Assembly: GCA_025526915.1 (NCBI GenBank) | Contig: JAHLKH010000026.1 | Coordinates: forward strand, 62,001 to 126,000 | Reading direction: 5' to 3' | DNA: 64,000 nucleotides | Source: Entophlyctis helioformis | Lineage: Eukaryota; Chytridiomycota; Chytridiomycetes; Chytridiales; Chytriomycetaceae | Shown here: one piece after another, positions 44,975 through 55,456 of the stretch | Position numbering within the stretch: the stretch's first letter is position 1 | How the letters are laid out: the number at the start of each line of letters is the position of its first letter | Notes under the pieces: generated by a model | Told to the model about the DNA's origin: nothing | The model's database searches: none | Seen by the model: only the letters and a program-made list of their open reading frames with translations | Translations under genes and position numbers: made by a program

Positions 44975-46933
44975 TCACTTGAACTGGAAGCCGTTCTTGT
45001 AAAAGTCGGCCATCGCGGTCTGGTCGTTGGTCTCGCGCGAGAAACGGAAAATGTCGTTATGCTGTTGGCATGTCAGAGTCATGTACACATTCGATCAGCA
45101 TATCATCCCAATCAAGACCGTGCAAACATATACAGCCGTCAAAGCCAATCTCGGATCAAGCGCGTGGTACCTGAACAAACTTCTTGAGGTGCGCACGGGC
45201 CTTCATCACATCATGTTGGTCAAACTCGAGGCCGGACAGGGAGTCGATATGACAGCCAGAGAGACGACAGTGAGCAGAACCTCGTTCACGGTGCTTGCGA
45301 CATTCGGGATGGAACGCCAGCTCAATCGCTGCCTGCAACACGACTGCCCGTCCATGACGTAGATAAAGATGAGCGGCCGCAATATAGAGCTGGCTGGCCA
45401 CTCCGCACTTGATGATGTGCTCCTGGAACTTCTCGGGCGTGGCGTCCTCGCTGTTGATGCTCCACCGCACCACCTGAGCTTGCAGCTTGCGAATCCCGGT
45501 CGTCATGTTCTGCGAGAACCTGCCATCGAGTAGAAGCTGGAGCTGCTTCTGGCAAAGCGACTCTTGGACATGGCCGGTATGAGCACCAAGGAACGGCTTG
45601 ACTTGAGCTGCCAGCTGCTGCGCGTAGTAAATGGGCATGTCCTCTGCATCAATGGCATGCGAGATGAAGACGATTGGAGGCATGTGGTGGACATGCTCAA
45701 TGGTTGCATGCTCATCGTAGATGCCATCGCCCATGACGACGCAAACGGCATGGAGGATCAGCACCGCATCGAAAAACGTGGGGCCAGGCCGACAGTTGTA
45801 CGCATTCTTGAAGACGGTGAGTGCAACGTCGATGCACACCAGCTCGATCTTGAAGAGGATGCCGAGGGAGGCAATGTACGCAAGGCACTCCCCCAGTTCA
45901 CGTTCATGTTCGGGGCCGAATCCGCGAGTTCTGCGGTCAACAGCGTCGTTGAGGTCACGGTTGCACAATCCTCGGAGTACCTTGGTCTCGACCTCGCCAA
46001 AGTCGGCTGGGAGGCGCTCGACCGAAGGATCTTGCTCTTCCAAGTGCACTGCAGCAGCGTGCAGAGCCAAGATTCGACCATGGTCATTCGCGTCGCACGC
46101 TTTGCGGGGGTCAAATGAGCTGCGCAGTAGAGAGGCCAGCGGCTTCACTGGCGGGATGCCTACTCTCTTGGCCATGTCGCACAGGGGGTGCTCAAAGACT
46201 TCGACGTCGGCGTTAGGGGTCTGGTCGGCGGGTTCAAGCGCGACGTCGGCGGTTGTGGTGGTGGCAACCGGCGCGATGCGCGAGATAGGGTCCAGGGCAA
46301 GGACGTCGTCGTTTTCAGTCGGCGCAATGGGCACAACGGGGTTCGGAACAATGACGGGAGCGAGGGTAGGTTCCACGGCCGTATCCTTCCGCGTGCGCTT
46401 GCGTGGCTCGTCTGGATCCTCCTCGTGGCGCCTCTTTGTCATCGTCTTTGTCGTCGTCTTTGGCGTCGTCTTTGGCGTCGTCTTTGGCGTCGTCTTGGCC
46501 TTTGTGGCCTTCGTGGTCTTGGCCTTTGAGACCTTCGTAGCGGCTGCAGTGGTGGCGGCATTGATGGCGGCAGTGATAGCGGCAGTAGTGGTGGTCTTGT
46601 GGGCATGCAAAGTAGAAGATGGACAGATCAAGATGCGCGTGTCAGAGCAAGCAAGGTCCGCGGTCGACCGCGGCAGACACACCCCCGAACGCCAAGAGTG
46701 GCAGCCAGAAGGAGTACAGTGTGTGTGGGTCAACTTACACGACGGCGCGGCACAGCCTTGGCAGCGCTCTTCTTGGAAACGGCGTTCTTGGCAGCGGCGG
46801 CCTTGGTCGTGCCTGGGCGACGAGAAGCGGCCGCAGTCATCGACCTGGTTTGGATGCGGCTGGCTTGGTCAGGCTGTTGCTGGTACTGTGCGGCGGCGCG
46901 ATCAGCGCGAGTCTGGCTACGAGTAACGGCCAT
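44975..46933 (-). CDS. Unrecognised basic/helical protein with KTTP repeats
   Basis: I do not recognise this gene. Three phase-consistent exons (46739..46933, 45171..46595, 44975..45061) encode 568 residues. The N-terminus MAVTRSQTRADRAAAQYQ is basic and continues Ala/Lys-rich (KAAAAKNAVSKKSAAKAVPRRR). A threonine/lysine tract follows with tandem TPKT units, then KRRHEEDPDEPRKRTRKD, a plausible nuclear localisation signal. From about residue 200 the sequence becomes an alpha-helical globular region (HPLCDMAKRVGIPPVKPLASLL, LHAAAVHLEEQDPSVERL, RFSQNMTTGIRKLQAQVVRW) without a motif I can name. Codon use matches neighbouring real genes. Intron 1 ends in AAG. The organisation suggests a nuclear or chromatin protein; that is inference only. 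Confidence 0.7.
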
Positions 46934-48011
46934 GCTGCTCAGATGTGTTTGGGTGACGGGCGAGAACGGCGCAAACACCTGCTACTCTTAAGGCGCGGGT
47001 GGCTCACACTCTTTGTCTGTGCAGCGAGCAATGCGAGGGGTGTGCTGGTTGGCCGCAAAGGGACGGCGGGGTGGCGAGCAGCGCGTACTCCGACTGTGAA
47101 TGCTTGTCTGTCTGAACAGCGCTGTGCAGGCAAGCATTCGCGATAGGAGTACACGCCACGGGCTGGACGCTGTCTGGTGCATCCTCCGCCGCTCGCCACC
47201 GCGCCACGCCACCACCCCGCTACACCGCCACGCCGCAGTCCCTTTGCGGCCGACCTGCACGCCCCCCCGCATTGCAAGCCCACAAACACGCTGCACAGAC
47301 ACACGGCCAGACGAGGCGCTGTGTCTGTCCGTGTGTCTGTCCGTGTGTCTGTCCGTGTGTCTGTCCGTGTGTCTGTCCGTGTTTGAAGAGAGTCGATCGA
47401 GTCGGCTGCTGGTGACGCAGCGTGTGTTGATCACGTTGCTGATGGTTGGTGGTATAGGGTGCTGGTATAGGTTGGTGGTTGCAAGTGGGCGGCTGCATGC
47501 TTTGCAGGCGGACGGATGGTCGTGGCTGCCGTGTTTGCTTACCTGCTTTGCATCGCGTGCATGATCTGGCGTGGATCGCCGACGCTAGAGGGGCGACACG
47601 AGCAAGAGCGATGCAGATGCAGCGATGCCGCTGCAGCGAGAACGGCACGAGCGAGAACGACGCGGACGCTGGGGAAGATACGAGCGAGACCGGCGCAGAT
47701 GCAGCGAGAACGGCGCAGCGAGAACGATGTCGCAAGGCCGGCGGCGACAGTCACGGTCACACGGCTCCTGGTGCAGCAACCTGCTGGTTGTCCCATCAAC
47801 GGAAGCGGCGACGCTCGCCCACGGCAGGTCGCTGCGTCCAGTGCGCCAGGTGATGCAGCGTGGTTGCATGCTCGCCTGGATGTGTGCGGCGTGCGGCGTG
47901 CGGCGTGTGGTTGCTTCGTCGGCTTGAACCTGCCGGCACTGCTGGCTTGCCGGTCAGTGCCTGCATGCCTCGAATGGCCGCCCATCGCATCGTGTGCACG
48001 GCCAGACTGAC
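46934..48011. other. Low-complexity interval without a confident gene
   Basis: About 1.1 kb upstream of the basic-protein gene. It holds short runs such as GCGAGAACG-type repeats near 47630-47730 and a 12-base tandem repeat near 47321. All six frames are open for long stretches because of base composition, and none shows a family motif or convincing splice structure. Promoter of the 46.9 kb gene is presumably here. Confidence 0.5.
47321..47383 (+). repeat. Tandem repeat of TGTGTCTGTCCG
   Basis: Five consecutive copies of a 12-base unit, nearly perfect. The unit length is a multiple of three, so it stays open in all frames (GQTH-type repeats on the minus strand), which makes the long open frames here unreliable. 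Confidence 0.85.
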
Positions 48012-48701
48012 TCATGCATCGGTTGGTTGCTGTGGCTGTTGATGGCGGCACGGTGCACGAGGAGTCGCCGTTCGCACGATGTTGCGCTGCCGGGATTGGC
48101 TGCCTCGCGGATCCACACTCGCTCGCCGCTTGGCCAGCCGCAGAGGGGCGATCTTGGCCGCACGACGCGCAGCACCACGAGTGAGATCTGTCGGCGTGAT
48201 CGCGCCTTGGCTGTGATAATGGTTGCGGCGTGTCGTCTGCTGACAAGGACGGATCTGAGCAGGACCTGACAGGGATTGCAGGTCTGTCTGTGTGGCAAGG
48301 TGAGCGAGCGATTGACAGGTGGATGGATGGATGTGTGAATGGATGTGTGGATGGATGGATGGCAATCAAGCAAGCCAGCATGTTTGGTATCGGAGAAGAG
48401 GTTGCTTACCAGTGTGGCTGCATCGAGTGCGACGGAAATGCCCGCCTGTGCAATTCGGTCTTGGATGCCATGCGTCTGACCTTGGGTGTGTTGGGCTGGC
48501 CGACTGGCTGCCTGGCGGACTGACCGACCGACCGACCGACCGACCGACCGACTGACCAACAGGGCGTGGAAGTCGCTGGGAGTGGATGTTGTCAAATGCT
48601 GCCAAGTGCTGTTGTGCCGTCACCGCGGCAGTGCCAACGAGCGTTGCTTCTTGTTGAGAAGCCGGACAGAACAGCCGCAGGAAGGGAGAGCGTGGGCGAG
48701 T
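48012..48701 (-). CDS. Weak candidate gene, basic protein, 5' end unknown
   Basis: A tentative model of three exons (48561..48701, 48410..48511, 48012..48254) in which every exon is a multiple of three and has GT-AG borders. Readable segments are QEATLVGTAAVTAQQHLAAFDNIHSQR, split here as EATLVGTAAVTAQQHL and AAFDNIHSQRL; IQDRIAQAGISVALDAATL; and an Arg-rich end with ITPTDLTRGAARRAAKIAPL. No start codon is assigned, no family is recognised, and GC-rich sequence gives open frames by chance. The intron between the first two exons contains a GACC tandem repeat. I list it only because codon use and splice phases agree. Confidence 0.25.
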
Positions 48702-49457
48702 CTGGCTGGCTGGCAAACGTGGCAAGGCTGGACGTGGTTCGACATGGCGGCCGGTGTGTGTCTCTGGTGGCTGCTGCGGCTCTGGCACTGCAGTGGTTGA
48801 GTGCACAGCGAGCGAGTGCCGCCAGAGCCGCCGCAGGTGCGTTTCGAACCAAGTCGCTTGATGTTGGACAGGCTGCGGATGGCTGTGGTCGGTGGTCGGT
48901 GGTCGGTGGCTGCTGCCGTCGTTGCTTCTGCTGCTCTGTGCGCCATCGGATCTCTCGCTGCTGGGCTTGTGAAGCCGTTGCCCTGTGATGCTGCATGAGT
49001 GCGCGCGTGCACCGTTGGTTGTGGCGAGCAGGGCAAGATCGCATCGGCGTCTTTGTCGTGGATCGACACCTGCCGAGCCACAGTCCAGCACAAGCCATGG
49101 CCCGCCTGCATGCCGTTTGTCGGTGTCTTTGGTCATGCACTTTGTCGATGATGAATGAAGACTGCCAAGACACCAGCGCTTGTCCGTGGCATGGGGCTTG
49201 GCTCGGAGCGTCCTGCAGTCAGTCCGCGAAGACAGCCGAGACACACCACGCATATGAACACTTGGCAAGAGGCGGCTGATTGCTGACTGTGTGCAGACGG
49301 CGCATCCTGCGTGCATGGTACGTGGCTGCTGCTGCTGCTGCTGCTGCGTGAACGGAATCTGTTGTTGCTGCATTGGCGTGGCGCTGCGATCGCTGAGAGT
49401 GCCGCATGGGCTGTTGCTCGCCTTGCCCACAGCAGACATTGCAGTCTTGCTATCATG
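48702..49457. other. Interval without a confident gene
   Basis: GC-rich, with short CTG/CAG runs near 49320-49350 and a GGTCGGTGGTCGG repeat near 48890. Long open frames exist on both strands but without motifs, conserved start or splice pattern that I trust. Confidence 0.5.
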
Positions 49458-49892
49458 GCCAAGACACGCACACCAACCCCCGATGCCATTCACAGCAGAG
49501 CCACGGTCCTGCTGCAAGCGCTCTCCATTGGCAGCAAGCCAGCAGCAGGAGCCAAGCCTTCCACGCCACGATGCCTTTCCATCAGCACCAAGAACAGCCA
49601 GATCGCGACTCTGCAAGACACGCTCCAAGACAGCCTTCAAGTCGACCTTCTTGACACGGCTCTCTGGGACATCCGCAGCAGATGGTCGCATGGACGCTGC
49701 TCGACGACGACAGACTGCATGTCCGCCAGTCTGCCTCCAGATGCAACGATCTCTGAGACTCCGCCATGCAACAAGGGGCAGCCGCAGCTGGCCGTCAGCG
49801 TCATGGACAGCCAGACCCGTGCTCGCCAGGCGTGGAGCTGCCACAAGCGCTGCATCCACCACAGGGGCGGCTCGAGCAGCAGCGGCTCGTGA
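49458..49892 (+). CDS. Small hypothetical protein, low confidence
   Basis: An uninterrupted 144-residue frame beginning MAKTRTPTPDAIHSRATVLL. Codon use in the first 90 residues (AAG, GAC, ATC, CTG) resembles real genes here, and STKNSQIATLQDTLQDSLQV looks like an amphipathic helix. The remainder is Ser/Cys-rich and less convincing; a splice into another frame is possible. No family is recognised. The antisense frame is also open. Confidence 0.3.
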   Translation, partial: AKTRTPTPDAIHSRATVLLQALSIGSKPAAGAKPSTPRCLSISTKNSQIATLQDTLQDSLQVDLLDTALWDIRSRWSHGRCSTTTDCMSASLPPDATISETPPCNKGQPQLAVSVMDSQTRARQAWSCHKRCIHHRGGSSSSGS

Positions 49893-50416
49893 CAAAGGGC
49901 CGCAGACCATCACGGCCCAGAGAGACCAAGACAGAGGACGCTCTTTATTCAAAGCACATGCAGTAACGCAGCACACAGATACAGCACGTCTCTGTCTGTC
50001 GCTGCACAGCAAGCATCCAGCAGACAGCAAGCAGACAGCACAGCAAGCATCCAGCAAGCATACAGCACAGCAGGCAGCACAGTAGGGCAGAATGTGCAAG
50101 GGCCGCACAGGTCACAGCGGCATGGGAAAGCCGCTGCTCGGTGTGAGGGTGCGGCCCTGGAGTTGGTCTGGCAAGCATTTACTGTCACGGCAGCGATCTG
50201 GCTCCACCGCCGTGTGAAAAGGTCTTGCGTCCATGGCGGCTCTCTGTCCGTCCACAGAACAGGGCCGAGCACCGCAGACGGCACGGCACGGCCCGCACTG
50301 CTCGGCCTGGTTCTGCAGCAGCGAGTGCGGCGAGTGGGTTTGTGTCAAAGAAAAAACAGCCGCTTCTTTTGAAAATGAATCCTCGAAATGAATCCTCGAA
50401 ATGCCAGCACGACGCT
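49893..50416. other. Interval without a gene
   Basis: Contains a run of AGCAAGCATCCAGCAGACAGC-like repeats near 50000-50085, consistent with simple-sequence expansion, and then the 3' flank of the phosphodiesterase gene. No coding region or RNA gene is supported. Confidence 0.55.
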
Positions 50417-52464
50417 TCAAGCAGCGAGCCAGTCGGCGGAAAAGGCGTCCAGCCAGGCTCGCGAGCCGTTGTTGGGAGCTGCCTCGACGCCAATCAGCTT
50501 GGCAAGCATCTGGTACACCTCGGTGTTGGCAAACGATGGAATGCGCGCCGTCCCGTCCAGCGGGCGCTTGAAGGCACTTCCGTGCGCAAGGAAGAGTGCC
50601 TGCATCTCCGCATCTGAGTTGTTGTATCCATGCATGCCCTTTGGGAACGGCGGATGCTGCGGATCAAACTCGCGGCGGCTCGGCGCAATAGACCAGTCCT
50701 GTCCATCGCATGCCGGTCAGCGGTCTCCTGTCCCAACCGCAACAGCAGAAACACGGCGTGGCAGTCTCTCATTTACAGGATCTGCCACCACTAAGATGGG
50801 TGCGATGCGATCAGACTGCTGGAAGTGGTATTCGCTTGGCACCTGGGATCGCAGGAACGTCTTAAAGTGGCCGTGCGTGCTTGCACCGTCCGCCAGTTGC
50901 TTCAGCACAGCCTCTGCTTGGCTCGATCGGTTAGTGACTTTGTGACAACGACCATGCTGGCTGCAGAGTGCAGATGGATGGATGGATGGATGGATGGATG
51001 GATGGATGGATGGATGGATGGATGGATGGATGGATGGATGGATGGATGGATGCACATACCCTGAGTCGCAGTCGTGGGATACACGCTCCACACTGGCCCG
51101 TTGACCAGAGTGCGGATCGAGTCCAGGCTGACATAGTCGTCCAAGAATATGACACGGTCTGTGGATGTGTCGGCCATGCCATGGTCACTGACAATGATCA
51201 GATTGACCAGATCGGCAATGTGGCGCGCTTCCAGAAGCCGGTGCAGCCGGCCAATGGCATTGTCCACGCGCTGCAGTGCGCTTGCGACCAGGTCCGAGTG
51301 TATGCCGCCCGTGTGCCCTGCACCGTCGACATCCGAAATGTACAGCGACAGGAACGACGGACGCTGGCTTCGCGGGAGATCCAGCCACGAGACAACGTGG
51401 TCAATCTTTTCGTCCAGCGACATGCTTCCGTTGTACTTGAGCCAGTGAGTCGGACGCACTCCCTGGCATGGCACGGGTGAGATGGATCAAGCAGCCAGGC
51501 AGTGGATGCTGGTGCCACCCACTCTGATCTCGGCTCTGAGCCAGGCCACATGCACGTGGCCGCACGCTTTCCTTGCTTGACGGCAGTCACCCAGATCTGC
51601 AGCGCAATGCCAACGCCACTGTGTTAGCCACACACCCCGTTGACCGCCGCCCTCGGATCGCCGAGCAGCCCTCGGATCGCCAGACAGCGCGACACAACTT
51701 ACAGGCTCGCCGCCATTCCACCAGTAGCCATCCGCGTTCATCTCTGGATTGGTGTACTCAAAGGCGCTCTTGCGGATGGGATCGTAGTACGTGTTCCCCA
51801 CGACGCCGTGCGACTCGGGGTATAATCCCGTCACAATCGTGTAGTGGTTTGGGAACGTGACCGACGGAAAGGCTGGCTGCATGCCGACCGCACGCACGCC
51901 CTGCCGCGCCAGCCGGTTCAAGTTGGGGGTCAAGCCGCGGTCCAGGTAGTCTGGCCTGAAGCCATCCAGCGACACCAGAATGACCGTGTGGCGCAGCTCG
52001 TTGAGCAGCGAGCGTGTGTCGTCGGACGGCCAGCCACCAGGCCGTGCCAGCAATGCGACGCAGAGGACGGCAACCAGCAGCACAGCGGCGCAGATGCCAA
52101 CCGCCGACCGGCTCAGACACGAGCGCAGCACGGTGCTTGCTGGAGACGCTGCCCGCTTGCGACGGACGCGACGGTCTTGCTGCGATGGCTGTGCCGCGCG
52201 GCTGCCAAGCGAGATCCAGCCCGATGTCCACCCGCCCTGTCGCGGCTGCATCCAGCCCGAGGCACCGTTGCTGTACATGTAGTCGCCCTCTCCCTCGTAT
52301 TCTCCCTCATAGTCGCCCTGTGCCTCGTCGTTGTCACCATCGTCGCCGTCGCCGTCGTAATCGCCGCTGCCGTGCTGATCGTCGCGATGTGTCCAGAGCG
52401 AGTCCTTGGCGAGCCTGTGGTGGTGGATGCCCAGAGAGGCGGGCCGTTGTCGCGGCGTCGACAT
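50417..52464 (-). CDS. Ectonucleotide pyrophosphatase/phosphodiesterase (ENPP/NPP family)
   Basis: Type II membrane metalloenzyme that cleaves nucleotide pyrophosphates or phosphodiesters outside the cell or in the vacuole/ER lumen. Five exons (51703..52464, 51519..51596, 51060..51462, 50777..50913, 50417..50698) give 553 residues. A long acidic cytosolic N-terminus leads to a membrane span ([19 protein letters not shown]). The catalytic domain starts [13 protein letters not shown], where Asp binds zinc. [24 protein letters not shown] contains the Thr nucleophile and its Asn partner; split, these are FPSVTFPNH and [24 protein letters not shown] and [14 protein letters not shown] supply the remaining metal ligands. 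Intron 3 carries a GGAT array. An upstream coding exon may exist at 52611-52985. Confidence 0.9.
50974..51051 (+). repeat. GGAT tetranucleotide array
   Basis: About 19 perfect copies of GGAT, occupying roughly half of intron 3 of the phosphodiesterase gene. It encodes an open HPSI-type repeat antisense that should not be read as protein. Confidence 0.95.
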
Positions 52465-52610
52465 GGGCGTGAGCGTGCCGTCCAGCGACCGCAGGCGTCG
52501 GTGGTGCGTGTGGGCGACGCAAGGAAAGCAGCCGATCGAGGCCGGTCAGAAGCCAGACAGCCCCCGCCAGCCGCGATGGAGTCTGGCGCACACGTCACTC
52601 GCCCGCCCAC

Positions 52611-52985
52611 TTACATGCTTGCCTTGCCCGGCGTCGCTGCATGCGCCAAGCGCTGCACGTTGAGGGCGACCGTCTGCTCGCCGCTCGTGTGGCCAAACGC
52701 ACCGTAGCCACTGTAGCTGTCATAGCCGCCATTGCCGCCATAGCTGTCACCGACGCCGAGCAGGTGCGGATGTGCGCCGTGCTGCTGGTCGTCGTCGGCA
52801 ACCGTCGTCGCCGACAGCGCAAACAGCATCTCCCGCGAGAGGATGGTGGGCGATGGCGAGCGGTGCGGCCGGCTGCCGGGCGACAGCTCGATAAAGTGCC
52901 CTTCGTCGCCGTCGGGCTCGGGCAGAGCGCCAGGCCCACGCGGCCCGCCTGCTGCTGAGCCAGGGCCGGCGGCTGGTGGCGACAT
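52611..52985 (-). CDS. Small ORF, possibly 5' exon of the phosphodiesterase gene
   Basis: A 124-residue frame beginning MSPPAAGPGSAAGGPRGPGA and continuing LPEPDGDEGHFIELSPGSRP, a region rich in Gly/Tyr/Ser (GDSYGGNGGYDSYSGYG). It ends AATPGKASM directly before GTAAGTGGG, a good splice donor overlapping the stop codon. It lies 146 bases upstream of the phosphodiesterase start on the same strand and could be its disordered cytosolic N-terminus, joined by an intron. I could not find an acceptor that keeps phase, so it is listed separately. Confidence 0.4.
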   Translation of the reverse strand: MSPPAAGPGSAAGGPRGPGALPEPDGDEGHFIELSPGSRPHRSPSPTILSREMLFALSATTVADDDQQHGAHPHLLGVGDSYGGNGGYDSYSGYGAFGHTSGEQTVALNVQRLAHAATPGKASM

Positions 52986-53144
52986 GCAAGAGTTGGCAGC
53001 AAGAGTTGGCAGCAAGTGATGCCGCGCGCTTTCCAAGCCGCGTTTGCCGCGTTTGCTTCGACTTTGGCTTCGTTCGCCTGGCTGGTGGCAGGCAGGTCGT
53101 GGCAGGTGGTGGCAGGTGGTGGCATAGATACGTCGCTTTTATAG

Positions 53145-54745
53145 TCACACGGTGCACCGGCGGTGGAAGGCCATGGCGAGCGGCGCACACAGCAGCAGCA
53201 CGGCGCCAAGCAGCTGCATCTGCACAAGGAACCCGTATCGCTCGTACAGCAGAGACCCTGCAATCGGCCCAACGAGCATGCCGCCAGAGTACGCAACATT
53301 GTACAGGGCGTACGCCGTCCCAAACCCGTCTCCGCCGCGGGCATGCACAAAGTCGGCCATCTCGGGCATGGCCGGCGTGAGCGCGACTGAGCTGGCCAGC
53401 CCAAACACACCGAGAGCCACCGCCATGACGTACAGGCTGCCCGTCATGGCAATCAGTGGCGACGAGACGGCAAACACAAGCGTGCCAAACGCCGTCACGT
53501 TCTTGCGGCCGTACTTGTCGCTGATGTATCCTGCCCATGTGCACCCGACCATGCTCGGCAGCACGATGCACATCCACAGGCTGCCAACCAGCGACGGCGA
53601 CGCGCCAAAGTCGCGTGCGAGATACAGCGGCAGTGTTGGCTGGATGCCTGCCAGCACCGTTGAGTTGGCCACCACGCAGACAAGAGTGACAACGATCTGC
53701 GGGTCGCTCAGCAGGTCGACCATGGTTGTCGGATGGCGATCGCCTGTTGGGCGGCGTTGTGCAGATCCAGAGTCTCTTGCAATGGACGTTTGTGCGTGTG
53801 CTTCAGCGTCTGCTGCTGCTGCTGCTCCAACCGGATCCAGACCAGATGAGCTGATGCCGAGTAGCGATCCGTTTCCATGGCCCAAAAGAGGCGTCTGCTC
53901 ATTCGCAGCGACTGCCAACACGGGCGGCGAGTCCAGCATCCCACTCGAGGCGAGAGCGGCACAGTCCACAGGCTCGTCGTAGTTGAGCGACCAGGCAGTT
54001 GGTCGGATCAAGAGACGTCCAGCCAGATCGAGGAGAACAAGGCCAGCGCAGAACAGGAACGGCGCTGTCTCGCCAAGAAACTCCAGCAGGACGCCGCCCA
54101 GAGGCGGGCCGACCACGGATCCGACCGTGTTGGCCATGAGCACGCTGCCCATGATCGTGCCCAGCTTGTCGTGCGGGAAGACGTCTGCGAGCATGCAGAA
54201 GCCAAGCGTCCAAGACACGCCGCCCGAGATGCCCTGGCCCATGCGAGCCAGGAGCAGATGCGTGAACGACGTGCCGTATGCAAACAGCAGCGTGGTCAGC
54301 AGCAGCCCAATAAGGCCGAGCACCATGGGCATCTTGCGGTTGCCCAGCCTGTCCGACAGAATGCCGATGGTGGGTGCGATGAGGATCAGGCCGGCGGCAT
54401 GTGCGGAGATGAGCACGCCCAGGCACTCCTCATCCAGCCCCAGCCGGTCGACGATGATCCGCGGCAGAGTCGGGATGACAACGCCGTAGACGGCCATGTC
54501 GGTGAAGAGCGCAAGGGCGACGACCAGCACGACGGCGTAGCTGGAGCGACGGAAGGCTTGCAGTGCAGCCATGAGCGAGCGCTTGGCATGGCGAGGCGGT
54601 GAATGCGGCCGAGTTGCTGTGATGATGACGCTGTGCTGTTGTGGTTGTTGATGCTGCTGTTGTGGTTGGTGCTCGCCAGACAGTGCAGCACCGGCAGCAC
54701 CGGCGTTGGCCACCACAGACACCGGCACGGCACCGTGGGCGTCCA
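53145..54745 (-). CDS. Major facilitator superfamily transporter (VMAT/DHA1-like)
   Basis: Twelve-span drug:proton or monoamine-type antiporter, single exon, 533 residues. SSYAVVLVVALALFTDMAVYG and VVIPTLPRIIVDRLG form span 1 and the conserved motif after it. The loop 2-3 motif A reads GILSDRLGNRKMPMVLG, and the motif C-like span GPPLGGVLLEF is present. A long cytosolic loop holds the acidic/Ser region (VAANEQTPLLGHGNG), with a dileucine-like TPLL. The second half repeats the pattern (GYISDKYGRKNVTAFG). This order is typical of vesicular amine transporter relatives. The ATG at 54745 is chosen because the frame upstream runs into the antisense of COX23, whose ATG is 52 bases away. Substrate cannot be inferred. 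Confidence 0.88.
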
Positions 54746-54797
54746 TCAATTCGATTCGGAATTTTGCGGCCAAGTCTTTGTCTTCCAGCAACTCACA

Positions 54798-55301
54798 ATG
54801 GGCGCATCCCAATCGTCCGACCTGCCGTCCATGGACTCGTTCTGCTCCAAGCTGGCCATTGCCAGCAAGAAGTGCATGAACGAGCACGACTTTGACAGGT
54901 GGGCTGCTGCTGCTCTCGTGCTGCTGCTCTCGTGCTGCTACTGCTGCTCTGTTGGCGTGCTGCACAACTCGCATCGCTCACACATGGCTGACGCCCATGG
55001 CATCGCTTGCAGAGAAAAGTACCGCTCGGCCTGTGTGCAGCAGTTCCGAGACTACCGAGACTGCAAGCAGCGCTGGGTACGTGGCTGCCTGTCCGCCCTG
55101 TCTGCCTGTCTGCCTGTCTTGGACGCCTGTCTGTCTGTCTGCCTGTCTGCCTGTCTGCCTGTCTGCCTGTCTGCCTGTCTGCCCTGTCCGTCTGCAAGAT
55201 CTCGGCCACTCACCGTGCTTCGTTGGCAGCACGACCTCAAGCGGCAGATATTGAGCGAAGGTGCATCCGCAGCACAGGCACCGCCGCAGGCAGACAAGTG
55301 A
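54798..55301 (+). CDS. COX23: COX23/CHCHD7 twin CX9C protein
   Basis: Mitochondrial intermembrane-space protein of the Mia40 disulfide-relay type, linked to copper delivery and cytochrome c oxidase assembly. Three exons (54798..54898, 55013..55076, 55230..55301) give 78 residues. The two CX9C helices are exact: CSKLAIASKKC and CVQQFRDYRDC, the latter followed by KQRW, as in Cox23 (CKxxW). The N-terminus is MGASQSSDLPSMDSF, with no cleavable presequence, as expected. Intron 2 contains a CTGCCTGT array. The gene is divergent from the MFS transporter with only 52 bases between start codons. Confidence 0.9.
   Translation: MGASQSSDLPSMDSFCSKLAIASKKCMNEHDFDRWAAAALVLLLSCCYCCSVGVLHNSHRSHMADAHGIACREKYRSACVQQFRDYRDCKQRWVRGCLSALSACLPVLDACLSVCLSACLPVCLSACLPCPSARSRPLTVLRWQHDLKRQILSEGASAAQAPPQADK
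55083..55185 (+). repeat. CTGCCTGT tandem array
   Basis: Roughly ten units of an eight-base CTGCCTGT-type repeat with occasional variants, filling most of COX23 intron 2. Confidence 0.85.
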
Positions 55302-55456
55302 ACCCCCTGGTGCACCCTCAACCTCACCCGCAGCTTCACCAGCCATGCAACAATGGCTCTCATTCGATTCATTCCTCTTGTTGTACTCTTGCCCATCGAT
55401 CCATCTCTGTGCGATCCATCTCTCTCTGCCGCTTGCATTCATCCGGCCATTGATCC

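Noticed and set aside
48366..50108. A 580-codon open frame on the minus strand
   Set aside because: It crosses tandem repeats and Cys/Leu-rich low-complexity sequence, shows no motif, and similar open frames occur in several phases; GC-rich composition explains it.
50974..51051. CRISPR-like array
   Set aside because: Pure tetranucleotide repeat without spacers, inside a eukaryotic intron.
54746..54974. Extension of the MFS protein by 76 residues upstream
   Set aside because: The added residues are the antisense of COX23 exon 1 and its intron; a Met at 54745 fits the family better.
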